Source: Paludibacteraceae bacterium (lineage in GTDB: Bacteria; Bacteroidota; Bacteroidia; Bacteroidales; Paludibacteraceae). From it: a stretch of DNA of 41,967 bases. Positions 8,254 to 17,040 of this stretch are shown one piece after another (positions within the stretch are counted from its first letter, which is position 1; every line of letters begins with the position of its first letter). A program made the position numbers and the translations under genes. A model generated the notes under the pieces. That model did not search any database, was not told where the DNA came from, and saw only the letters and a program-made list of their open reading frames with translations. The DNA lies in contig CAJOIZ010000021.1 in NCBI GenBank assembly GCA_905234835.1, positions 1-41,967 of the forward strand, in the 5' to 3' direction.

Positions 8254-9174
8254 TTATTTGTTTACTTGGAAACGTGTGTTCCCGTTCACGAAGAAGTCCA
8301 CTATCTGGTTGGCGGCAGCGATACCGGCGTTGATGTTCGCCTCGGCTGTCTGCGCACCCATCTTTTTTGGAGTGGCGAAATAGCGTCCCGCGAAGAGTTC
8401 GTTCATCTTCTCGTTGGCAGCGGGCATGATGTCGGTCACGTAGCGGAAATCGGCACGGTCCTGCATCAGGCGAATCAGTTCGTCCTCGTTGATGACCTCT
8501 TTGCGAGCCGTATTGACGAGCAATGCGGGTTGGGGCATCTGTGAGAGTAGGGCGTAGTTGATCGACTGCTTGGTCTCAGCGGTAGCAGGGATATGCAGGC
8601 TGATAACATTGCAGGTGCGATACAACTCTTCCGCACTGTGGAGAGGAGTCACTTTGGCATCAATCATAGCCTGGTCGGGGCAGTATGCATCATAGGCATA
8701 GACTTCCATTCCGAAGCCCTGTGCGATACGTGCCACGTTGCGGCCCACGTTACCGAAGGCGTGGATACCCAGTTTCTTGCCCTTAAGTTCGGTGCCGCTG
8801 GTACCGTTGTAGAGGTTGCGGACGGCATACACCATCAGACCGAGAGCCAGTTCAGCCACGGCGTTGGAGTTCTGTCCGGGGGTGTTCATAGCCACCACTT
8901 TGTGGGCGGTAGCCGCCTCAAGGTCGATATTGTCGAAACCTGCGCCGGCACGAACAACTATCTTGAGCTGTTTGGCAGCGTCAAGCACTTCGTTGTCCAC
9001 AATGTCGGAACGGATGATGAGCGCATCAGCGTCAGCCACCGCTTCCAGCAGTTGTTTCTTGTCCGTGTATTTCTCCAGCAGAGCCAGTTCGTAGCCGGCT
9101 TTTTCCACTACTTGACGAATGCCGTCCACCGCTACTTTGGCGAACGGTTTTTCTGTTGCAACAAGAACTTTCAT
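8254..9174 (-). CDS. serA: D-3-phosphoglycerate dehydrogenase (2-hydroxyacid dehydrogenase family)
   Basis: First step of serine synthesis: 3-phosphoglycerate to 3-phosphohydroxypyruvate with NAD. The start at 9174 (MKVLVATEKPFAKVAVDG) gives 306 residues; the upstream Met at 9261 would add an unlikely 29-residue lead. The NAD-binding loop reads GIHAFGNVGRNVA (136-148), and the catalytic Arg is in VNTARKEVINEDEL (Arg224). The position where the family normally has the catalytic His (TPHIGxST) reads ATPKKMGAQT (267-276), so Lys replaces His. It is a short form without the ACT regulatory domain. The gene follows serC with an 89-bp gap on the same strand, which supports the serine pathway. Confidence 0.85.
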   Translation of the reverse strand: MKVLVATEKPFAKVAVDGIRQVVEKAGYELALLEKYTDKKQLLEAVADADALIIRSDIVDNEVLDAAKQLKIVVRAGAGFDNIDLEAATAHKVVAMNTPGQNSNAVAELALGLMVYAVRNLYNGTSGTELKGKKLGIHAFGNVGRNVARIAQGFGMEVYAYDAYCPDQAMIDAKVTPLHSAEELYRTCNVISLHIPATAETKQSINYALLSQMPQPALLVNTARKEVINEDELIRLMQDRADFRYVTDIMPAANEKMNELFAGRYFATPKKMGAQTAEANINAGIAAANQIVDFFVNGNTRFQVNK

Positions 9175-9263
9175 AGTCTTTATCAGTGTTGTAAATTCGA
9201 TACTTTTGTTTTTTGTATGATTCACAGGATGACCTACAGGTATAAGATAGGAGAATCCCATTC

Positions 9264-10358
9264 TTAATGCATCTTCTCAAATTCGTGGATGCAGTCAACG
9301 AGAGCCTGTACTCCTTCGACGTCCATAGCGTTGTAGCAGGAAGCGCGGAAGCCACCTACGAGACGGTGTCCCTTGATACCTACCATACCCTTGGCGGTAG
9401 CGAACTTGAAGAACTCGTCAAAGAGACCTTCGTATTCGGGTTTGAGGACGAAGCAGATGTTCATGCGGCTGCGGTCTTCTTTCTCCATAATAGTGGGAGT
9501 GAAGATCTTGCTGTTGTCGAGGCAGTTGTAGAGGAGGTCAGCCTTCTTCTGGTTGCGCTCGTCCATCCACTTGATGCCTCCGTGCTCTTTGAGCCAGCGC
9601 ATATTCAAGAGAGCGGTGTAGATAGGCAGTACGGGAGGCGTGTTGAACATAGAGCCGCCCTCGATATGGGTGCGATAGTCCAACATAGTCGGGATATAAC
9701 GATCCACGTGACCGAGAGCCTCTTCCTTGATAATAACGAAGGTAACGCCGGCAGGGGCGATGTTCTTCTGAGCACCACCGTAGATGATGTCGTACTTGCT
9801 AACGTCCACGGGACGGCTCAGGATGTCGGACGACATATCGGCTACAAGGCGTACATTACCTTTCTTGCGGTAGATTTCTTCAAGTTTGCGGTTGGAGATT
9901 TCAGTACCGAAGATGGTGTTGTTAGTCGTGATGTGCATATAGTCCGCATCTTGGGGTACTTCAAAGTCCATCGGGATGGAGTTGGTGGAAGCAGCCAGTT
10001 CAACGGCTTCTGCGCCGAAGACGCCTGCCAAACCTTTCGCCTCTTTCAATGCTTTCTTGGACCAAACGCCCGTGTTGAGATAAGCGGCTTTCTTGCCCAT
10101 CATGTTATAGGGAACCATACAGAACTGCAGGCTGGCACCGCCACCAAGGAAAATCACGCGATAGCCTTCGGGTACACCGAGCAACTCTTTCATCAGAGCC
10201 TCTGCCTCGTCCACTACAGGTTGGAAATACTTCGCACGGTGCGAAATCTCCAAAATCGACAAACCTTCACCTTGGAAATCCAGAACGGCATCAGCGGTTT
10301 GCTTAATCACTTCTTGCGGCAGGATACTCGGTCCTGCATTGAAATTGTACTTTTTCAT
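9264..10358 (-). CDS. serC: Phosphoserine aminotransferase
   Basis: A 364-residue class V, PLP-dependent transaminase that converts 3-phosphohydroxypyruvate and glutamate to phosphoserine. The N-terminal signature [13 protein letters not shown] is characteristic. GGGASLQF (72-79) binds the cofactor phosphate. The PLP lysine is Lys198 in [12 protein letters not shown]. The C-terminal [19 protein letters not shown] is the expected substrate-binding end. Length is normal for SerC. It is transcribed just ahead of serA; together they cover two of the three steps of serine synthesis (serB is not in the window). Confidence 0.95.
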   Translation of the reverse strand: MKKYNFNAGPSILPQEVIKQTADAVLDFQGEGLSILEISHRAKYFQPVVDEAEALMKELLGVPEGYRVIFLGGGASLQFCMVPYNMMGKKAAYLNTGVWSKKALKEAKGLAGVFGAEAVELAASTNSIPMDFEVPQDADYMHITTNNTIFGTEISNRKLEEIYRKKGNVRLVADMSSDILSRPVDVSKYDIIYGGAQKNIAPAGVTFVIIKEEALGHVDRYIPTMLDYRTHIEGGSMFNTPPVLPIYTALLNMRWLKEHGGIKWMDERNQKKADLLYNCLDNSKIFTPTIMEKEDRSRMNICFVLKPEYEGLFDEFFKFATAKGMVGIKGHRLVGGFRASCYNAMDVEGVQALVDCIHEFEKMH

Positions 10359-10435
10359 AACACAATTTGTTTGTTGGTTAATTGTTTATATGTTTGGTTG
10401 TTCTTTTTTATTGCTGCTATCGTCGCTCCGAACCT

Positions 10436-12079
10436 CTAAAAGATGCCAATACCTTGTCCGTGGCGGTTCCAAGCGGTGGCGTGGCGACGGATGACGGGTG
10501 TGAAAGCGGGGCGTGCGAAATAGAGTTGGAGGGCAGTGGCCACAGCCGCCATATCGTCATCGCCCTTTGGCAACAACTCTTGCGGAATGGGTTTACCGGC
10601 TTTGCGCATCCGCTCGATGAGGTCTTGACGGAACTGCTCTTTTGCCTGACCTGACTTATACTCGCGGTACTGCTTCTCGTGCATAGCAAACTCAAAGAGT
10701 TCCTCATCGTCCTGTCCGCGTTCCCAGCCGTTCTCCTGCATCTCTTTCTCGAAGCGCGGGAGCTCATCGGGATAGAGAGCCTGCGGGTCGCCCGTGTAGA
10801 ACTCGAAGCCTTTCTGCTCGGCGAGTTTGACTATTTCGGGAGCCAGTTCGCCCGGCAGTTTGCCCGACTTGCCGAGGATCATTCCCCACATGGCAGGGTC
10901 CATACGTGTGAAGGGCGCTTCGTCCATCGACTTGCTGTAGAGGTTCATCAGGGCGGCGTTCTTCACGTACTGCGAGAACGGCGTTACCAGGCACGGCGTA
11001 CCCAGCATCGGCCATATACGCTGCACTTCGTCAAACAGTTCGACGAGCAGTTCGTCCTCGCTCAGTTCCTTCTCGCCTTTCTTCTTGAGGTTGGCGTTGA
11101 TGGCGGCGTGCATTCCCTTGAGGTCAGCCATCAGCGAGCCCATCATACCGCCGGGCAGACCGCAACCGACGAGGAGCGAGGTCATCAGGGCGTTCTTCGG
11201 GTCAATCCAGTAGCCGAGGAAGTCGTCTATGAAGCTCTGTGTCAGGCTGCGAGCCTCCATATAGGCTTTCATGTTGATATCCTTTACGAGGAAGCCTGCG
11301 TCGCGCAGCATCGCCTGAATGGTAATCACATCGGGATGCACCTTGCCCCACGACAGCGGCTCCATCGCCACGTCCAACACGTCGCAACCCGCCTTGGCTA
11401 TCTCAAGCATCGATGCCACCGAGAAACCCGGACCTGTGTGACCGTGGTATTGGATAATGATGTGAGGGTATTTCTCCTTGATATAGGCCACTATCTTGCC
11501 GAGCATGGCGGGACGGCCGATACCTGCCATATCCTTGAGGCAGATCTCCTGTGCGCCGCCTGCGATAAGCTGCTCAGCGAGGTTGCAATAGTACTCTACG
11601 GTATGCACCTTCGAGTAGGTGATACACATCGTCGCCTGTGCGGTCATGCCTGCCTCTTTCGCCCATTTGATGGAGGGGATGATGTTACGCGGGTCGTTCA
11701 GTCCGCAGAAGATGCGGGTGATGTCCGTACCCTGCGCGTGTTTCACTTTGTACATCAGCCGACGCACGTCAGCCGGAACGGGGTTCATACGCAGCGCGTT
11801 CAAGCCGCGGTCCAGCATGTGGGTCTTGATACCCGCCTCGCGGAAAGGCTTGGTAAATGTGCGTACTGCCAGATTGGGGTTTTCACCATAAAGGAGGTTC
11901 ACTTGTTCCGACGCTCCGCCATTCGTCTCTACCCTGTCGAAACAGCCCATGTCAATAATCACGGGGGCTATTTTAGCTAATTGGTCACGTCTCGGCACGT
12001 ATTTGCCGCTTGACTGCCACATATCCCTGTACACCAACGAGAATTGTACTTCTCGTTTGCCTTCGATTGTTTTGGACAT
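10436..12079 (-). CDS. oadA: Carboxyltransferase subunit (oxaloacetate decarboxylase alpha / pyruvate carboxylase B type)
   Basis: A 547-residue protein with the HMGL-like TIM-barrel of biotin-dependent carboxyltransferases. Motifs: VETNGGASEQVNLLYGENP near residues 50-70 where the metal- and substrate-binding barrel begins, CLKDMAGIGRP in the middle, and IIIQYHGHTGPGFSVAS with the metal-binding HxH. The conserved carboxylase domain follows (from about residue 310). The C-terminal biotinyl domain with the MKM site is absent: the protein ends HGQGIGIF. The biotin carrier must therefore be encoded elsewhere, as is common in Bacteroidota sodium-pump or transcarboxylase systems. The exact acceptor (oxaloacetate, methylmalonyl-CoA or pyruvate) cannot be told from this gene alone. 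Confidence 0.85.
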   Translation of the reverse strand: MSKTIEGKREVQFSLVYRDMWQSSGKYVPRRDQLAKIAPVIIDMGCFDRVETNGGASEQVNLLYGENPNLAVRTFTKPFREAGIKTHMLDRGLNALRMNPVPADVRRLMYKVKHAQGTDITRIFCGLNDPRNIIPSIKWAKEAGMTAQATMCITYSKVHTVEYYCNLAEQLIAGGAQEICLKDMAGIGRPAMLGKIVAYIKEKYPHIIIQYHGHTGPGFSVASMLEIAKAGCDVLDVAMEPLSWGKVHPDVITIQAMLRDAGFLVKDINMKAYMEARSLTQSFIDDFLGYWIDPKNALMTSLLVGCGLPGGMMGSLMADLKGMHAAINANLKKKGEKELSEDELLVELFDEVQRIWPMLGTPCLVTPFSQYVKNAALMNLYSKSMDEAPFTRMDPAMWGMILGKSGKLPGELAPEIVKLAEQKGFEFYTGDPQALYPDELPRFEKEMQENGWERGQDDEELFEFAMHEKQYREYKSGQAKEQFRQDLIERMRKAGKPIPQELLPKGDDDMAAVATALQLYFARPAFTPVIRRHATAWNRHGQGIGIF

Positions 12080-12164
12080 ATATTTTATTGATTTATATTT
12101 AGTCTAAAAGCGAATTGTCAGTTCGGAAAGTTCTGTCCGGACTCTATAGAATCCCATAACGCGG

Positions 12165-12172
12165 CAAAGGTA
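12165..12172 (-). promoter_or_regulatory. Promoter -7 box for the carboxyltransferase gene
   Basis: TACCTTTG on the minus strand, preceded by an A-rich tract and GGCTG, about 86 bp upstream of the ATG. The same layout (A-tract, GCnG, TAnnTTTG) recurs at several promoters in the window. Confidence 0.6.
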
Positions 12173-12365
12173 CAGCCTTTTTCTTATCAAAAAAAAACTT
12201 TTCTCAAATTATTTATGACATTACAATGCGGGTAGTACTTATTTTCCGAGTTACGCAAATGTTTATCCCATCTCATTAATTACAATTTTACTAAAATCTA
12301 TGTTTCACGGCTTGGGATACTTGTCTTTTTAACGTCTTTTGGCAGAAAATATAGAACCCGAATGA

Positions 12366-12445
12366 AAAAAGAGGGCGAGAGTTGCCTCCCACCCTAAATG
12401 TTTACACATCGGAATAATCCTTATTGTGTATGTCATTCAAAAAAG
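12366..12445 (-). ncRNA. tracrRNA of the type II-C CRISPR system
   Basis: On the minus strand, starting about 6 nt after the -7 box, the sequence holds a 21-nt perfect anti-repeat (12424-12444) complementary to nt 2-22 of the crRNA repeat as read on the minus strand (GTTGTGTATGTC...). Next comes a short GGAttattCC nexus-like hairpin. The RNA ends with a 9-bp stem, GGGTGGGAG/CTCTCGCCC with two G-U pairs, closed by a GCAA tetraloop (12373-12394) and followed by six Ts (12370-12365). Predicted length is about 80 nt. It is divergent from cas2 and lies some 4.6 kb from the cas1 end of the locus. Only the 5' part of the 47-nt repeat is matched, which fits the II-C pattern of anti-repeat pairing near the guide. 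Confidence 0.88.
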
Positions 12446-12450
12446 TGGCG

Positions 12451-12458
12451 CAAAGGTA
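12451..12458 (-). promoter_or_regulatory. Promoter -7 box for tracrRNA
   Basis: TACCTTTG on the minus strand preceded by AAAAAAGCAG. The cas9 promoter has nearly the same stretch (AAAAAAAGCAG then TATCTTTG). Confidence 0.65.
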
Positions 12459-12503
12459 CTGCTTTTTTATGAAGTTGCAAGCCTTTTACATAAATTTATT
12501 TGA

Positions 12504-12511
12504 TATATTTG
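12504..12511 (+). promoter_or_regulatory. Promoter -7 box for cas2
   Basis: TATATTTG on the plus strand, 25 bp before the cas2 ATG. A second match, TAATTTTG (12522-12529), is too close to the start unless the message is leaderless. The region 12459-12536 serves two divergent transcripts. Confidence 0.5.
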
Positions 12512-12524
12512 TATTTTTATGTAA

Positions 12525-12872
<348 letters not shown>

Positions 12873-12897
12873 AAGCGAAAAAAAGGTATATAAAACG

Positions 12898-12927
12898 AAA
12901 AAGCAGTACTTAAACGTGCTGCTTTTT
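12898..12927. terminator. Two-way terminator between cas2 and the CRISPR array
   Basis: AAAAAGCAGTAC and GTGCTGCTTTTT form a 12-bp stem (one G-T pair) with loop TTAAAC. Both strands end in a T-run (plus strand TTTTT; minus strand TTTTTCGTTTT). It can end cas2 transcription on the plus strand and array transcription on the minus strand. Confidence 0.8.
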
Positions 12928-12929
12928 CC

Positions 12930-12942
12930 GGTTCTAAAACAA
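12930..12942. repeat. Repeat-end fragment in inverted orientation in the array trailer
   Basis: GGTTCTAAAACAA differs by one inserted base from the minus-strand repeat end GGTCTAAAACAA, but it sits inverted relative to the first repeat at 12982. The final repeat of an array transcript could fold back on it. Confidence 0.5.
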
Positions 12943-12981
12943 GCAATAATTTGTTATGTTTCTAACAGTTACGTACGGTCT

Positions 12982-15900
12982 ATTGTTTTAGACCTTATCG
13001 TTTACTTTTTTTGAATGACATACACAACATCTGACGAAGAGAAATATCGTCTGCAAGGATTGTTTTAGACCTTATCGTTTACTTTTTTTGAATGACATAC
13101 ACAACGAAGCGACTTCGTAAGATTTATCCCGACGTATTGTTTTAGACCTTATCGTTTACTTTTTTTGAATGACATACACAACTGTTGACGAAGTTGAAGG
13201 TGAAAGCCTAACATTGTTTTAGACCTTATCGTTTACTTTTTTTGAATGACATACACAACCAAATACTTAGTGCAATATGTAATGCTTGCATTGTTTTAGA
13301 CCTTATCGTTTACTTTTTTTGAATGACATACACAACACACTACAACAGAGGTGAGAATGGCGGTAGATTGTTTTAGACCTTATCGTTTACTTTTTTTGAA
13401 TGACATACACAACGAGGAGTGCCGGAGAGAGAGAGGAACGAACATTGTTTTAGACCTTATCGTTTACTTTTTTTGAATGACATACACAACTTACAATCGC
13501 GCTAGAGCTTTACTCATTGCATTGTTTTAGACCTTATCGTTTACTTTTTTTGAATGACATACACAACGAAAACCTTACTGCCCTTCTAAGGGTCAGCATT
13601 GTTTTAGACCTTATCGTTTACTTTTTTTGAATGACATACACAACGACAGTGAGCGGCTAACGCTGTACGAAACTATTGTTTTAGACCTTATCGTTTACTT
13701 TTTTTGAATGACATACACAACTGCGCTCCGATGACAGGTACGCGCCGCGTTATTGTTTTAGACCTTATCGTTTACTTTTTTTGAATGACATACACAACGA
13801 GGGCAGCGATCTGTTGTTGCGCGTCATCATTGTTTTAGACCTTATCGTTTACTTTTTTTGAATGACATACACAACTTGACATAGCGTTCTACAATAATAA
13901 GGAAATTGTTTTAGACCTTATCGTTTACTTTTTTTGAATGACATACACAACAAGCAGGTGTACCATATTCGCGCTTCTTGTATTGTTTTAGACCTTATCG
14001 TTTACTTTTTTTGAATGACATACACAACTAGTGGTAGGCTTCTTGACAATCTCACCGGATTGTTTTAGACCTTATCGTTTACTTTTTTTGAATGACATAC
14101 ACAACAGAGGCGATGCAGTTGTTTTGAGACTGCAAATTGTTTTAGACCTTATCGTTTACTTTTTTTGAATGACATACACAACAAAGCAAAGATACTATAA
14201 AACACCACGCGGATTGTTTTAGACCTTATCGTTTACTTTTTTTGAATGACATACACAACTGCTATGAAAGGTTTGCTCCCACTGACAAGATTGTTTTAGA
14301 CCTTATCGTTTACTTTTTTTGAATGACATACACAACCCTGCGCTGTCAGGTTCTTGTATTGGACGGATTGTTTTAGACCTTATCGTTTACTTTTTTTGAA
14401 TGACATACACAACGAAGGAGAGCGTTATGCTACTTGCGTCGTAATTGTTTTAGACCTTATCGTTTACTTTTTTTGAATGACATACACAACCATAGTTGAA
14501 GTTGAAGTGTTTAAGGGTTGATTGTTTTAGACCTTATCGTTTACTTTTTTTGAATGACATACACAACCATAGTTGTAAGTGTTTAAGGGTTGTTGATATT
14601 GTTTTAGACCTTATCGTTTACTTTTTTTGAATGACATACACAACAGAGGATGTGGAGAACCAGGGGGCGCGGGCATTGTTTTAGACCTTATCGTTTACTT
14701 TTTTTGAATGACATACACAACGGCGAGGCGCACAGCGGCAGGCAGACGACCATTGTTTTAGACCTTATCGTTTACTTTTTTTGAATGACATACACAACCC
14801 CATCTGGACAGGTCCTTGATATACCTTTATTGTTTTAGACCTTATCGTTTACTTTTTTTGAATGACATACACAACAATGTTAAAGCTTCTGATCAGAGCA
14901 TAAATATTGTTTTAGACCTTATCGTTTACTTTTTTTGAATGACATACACAACTAAAAATACTCATAATTTATCATGTTTAGATTGTTTTAGACCTTATCG
15001 TTTACTTTTTTTGAATGACATACACAACGTAAAGTCAAGGGTTACCGCCCACGCAAGATTGTTTTAGACCTTATCGTTTACTTTTTTTGAATGACATACA
15101 CAACCAGATGGAAGTTGGAACAGTATAAAAATAGATTGTTTTAGACCTTATCGTTTACTTTTTTTGAATGACATACACAACTTCCTGCAACCACGTGCAA
15201 TTTATCCCACAATTGTTTTAGACCTTATCGTTTACTTTTTTTGAATGACATACACAACCCCAAAACGACAGAGGGTTGATATATCGTATTGTTTTAGACC
15301 TTATCGTTTACTTTTTTTGAATGACATACACAACACCAAGCGTGTGGGGGAAAATGACTACTATATTGTTTTAGACCTTATCGTTTACTTTTTTTGAATG
15401 ACATACACAACTGGGTTAGCAATGTACAATAGCAATGTGCAATTGTTTTAGACCTTATCGTTTACTTTTTTTGAATGACATACACAACCAACATGCTGAA
15501 AGACCTCGCCGCCGCTACATTGTTTTAGACCTTATCGTTTACTTTTTTTGAATGACATACACAACATCAGAAGAGTCCAGAACTTATGTTTTGGATTGTT
15601 TTAGACCTTATCGTTTACTTTTTTTGAATGACATACACAACCTCCTCGTTTAAGTTATATATCTGAAGCATATTGTTTTAGACCTTATCGTTTACTTTTT
15701 TTGAATGACATACACAACTAGGTGGACTTTGCTACTTGCGCCCACTTGATTGTTTTAGACCTTATCGTTTACTTTTTTTGAATGACATACACAACCATTT
15801 TTTGACATTTTTTTTAACCAATTTGATTGTTTTAGACCTTATCGTTTACTTTTTTTGAATGACATACACAACATTTATCACGAAATAGTCGAGGAAGTCG

Positions 15901-16103
15901 CGATTGTTTTAGACCTTATCGTTTACTTTTTTTGAATGACATACACAACAGGCGTCAGGCACTGCATATTAACCGTACTATTGTTTTAGACCTTATCGTT
16001 TACTTTTTTTGAATGACATACACAACTCTTGCTTTTGATTTTGTTTTTGAGCAGCCATTGTTTTAGACCTTATCGTTTACTTTTTTTGAATGACATACAC
16101 AAC
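12982..16103 (-). CRISPR. CRISPR array: 41 repeats of 47 bp, 40 spacers
   Basis: All 41 repeats look identical by eye. On the plus strand each starts ATTGTTTTAGACCTTATCGT and ends GAATGACATACACAAC. Positions were tracked one by one: 35 spacers are 30 bp and five are 29 bp (before the repeats at 13905, 14982, 15058, 15288 and 15595). Strand is set to minus because the repeat then begins GTTGTG, the tracrRNA anti-repeat pairs with that end, a -7 box overlaps the cas1 stop codon upstream, and a terminator closes the low-coordinate end. The leader is therefore at 16104-16150. The last repeat on the trailer side is also undegraded. Spacers 20 (14491-14520) and 21 (14568-14597) are related to each other. 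PAM and targets cannot be found without a search. Confidence 0.98.
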
Positions 16104-16143
16104 TTGAATGAATTACACCACAGCCATGAATGACATACAAAAT
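16104..16143 (-). repeat. CRISPR leader with two degenerate half-repeats
   Basis: Two 18-bp stretches, 16104-16121 and 16126-16143, each match the last 18 bp of the plus-strand repeat (TTGAATGACATACACAAC) at 15 of 18 positions. They are spaced 22 bp apart and the first is joined directly to the last full repeat. They may be decayed repeats or a docking motif for Cas1-Cas2. Confidence 0.65.
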
Positions 16144-16150
16144 AAAATAA

Positions 16151-16158
16151 CAAAATTA
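16151..16158 (-). promoter_or_regulatory. Candidate promoter -7 box for the CRISPR array
   Basis: TAATTTTG on the minus strand, overlapping the cas1 stop codon, about 50 bp before the first repeat. It would give a leader of about 40 nt. Read-through from cas9-cas1 is an alternative. Confidence 0.4.
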
Positions 16159-17040
16159 CCAATCAGGATATATGATTTTTCTTGCTTCTCCCGAATAACA
16201 TTTTTGTACACTTTGTGCGGTAGTATGGATAGCCAACATCATAGGGCTGCGATGACCGGAAATGTTAACATCCATAGTAGTTACACCTAATAGTTCGCGT
16301 TTGTGTTCAGAAGAAATGTCGTTCGTTATACCTCCTTTCTTCCACATTTCCAGCACTTTTATATCCACAAACGGGCGATAAGGCTCCATAATATCATCTG
16401 CCAGACAGTAAGCATCATACCTGCTATGATGATGTATTCCCAACGTGGGCAATAAACCAGCTCCTACCAATGCTCTCGCCATCATGGCACGCACTATACT
16501 ATAACCATAATTGAGCAAACTGTTTGGCGGCAAACCTTCCGAATCACGGACAAACTCATCGTTCTCGAACACGTTGCGCCAATAGTATGCAGCAGCGCGT
16601 GCCTCCAAATTATCCGTATCCCCCGAACGGACTTCTTTCGCCCATTTCAGCATATTGCTATGCTCAATATGCTGGATACCTAATACATGTGCCTGACCAA
16701 GAATCTTGGCAACAACCGTTTGTTGCCACATCTGTTTTTTGAGTGGCTCAGAGGCATCTATTTGTTCACGGAAACGCTCGCTCTGCAAGTTGTGTCCGTC
16801 TAAAGGAAGCATCAGACCGACAGGAAGATGTTTGTCGTTGCTGGTAATGATAGCCACATTATTAGCCAGCAGCGCATCAATGAGCGCATGAGTAATCGTG
16901 ATTTGCTTATTGTCAAGAATGACTACGCCTATATCTTCAATGGGCACAGTGCGGGTTACATCTTGCAACTCGACCACCATCTGCGCTAACTTGAGACTCA
17001 ACCGCGCAGGATTCTCAATACATAAGACGCGTTTTATCAT
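16156..17040 (-). CDS. cas1: CRISPR-associated endonuclease Cas1 (type II)
   Basis: A 294-residue Cas1, the metal-dependent integrase that inserts new spacers. Candidate metal ligands: Glu146 in NLEARAAAYYW, the His cluster LGIHHHSRYDAYCLADD (His203-205), and Asp216/Glu219 in DDIMEPYRP. Start MIKRVLCIENPARL is typical of type II Cas1. The ATG overlaps the cas9 stop by 4 bp, so cas9 and cas1 are translationally coupled. The stop is only 52 bp from the repeat array, which is read in the same direction. Confidence 0.96.
   Translation of the reverse strand: MIKRVLCIENPARLSLKLAQMVVELQDVTRTVPIEDIGVVILDNKQITITHALIDALLANNVAIITSNDKHLPVGLMLPLDGHNLQSERFREQIDASEPLKKQMWQQTVVAKILGQAHVLGIQHIEHSNMLKWAKEVRSGDTDNLEARAAAYYWRNVFENDEFVRDSEGLPPNSLLNYGYSIVRAMMARALVGAGLLPTLGIHHHSRYDAYCLADDIMEPYRPFVDIKVLEMWKKGGITNDISSEHKRELLGVTTMDVNISGHRSPMMLAIHTTAQSVQKCYSGEARKIIYPDW

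Noticed and set aside
9267..10439. 390-codon open frame on the plus strand
   Set aside because: Antisense shadow of serC.
10679..11980. 433-codon open frame on the plus strand
   Set aside because: Antisense shadow of the carboxyltransferase gene; His/Val-rich composition typical of a reverse-frame artefact.
14414..15748. Spacers 19 and 36 sharing TGCTACTTGCG
   Set aside because: Only 11 bp in common with no similarity around it; could be chance.
16108..16290. 60-codon frame on the plus strand at the array edge
   Set aside because: Covers the CRISPR leader and the cas1 3' end in antisense; explained by half-repeats, not by a gene.
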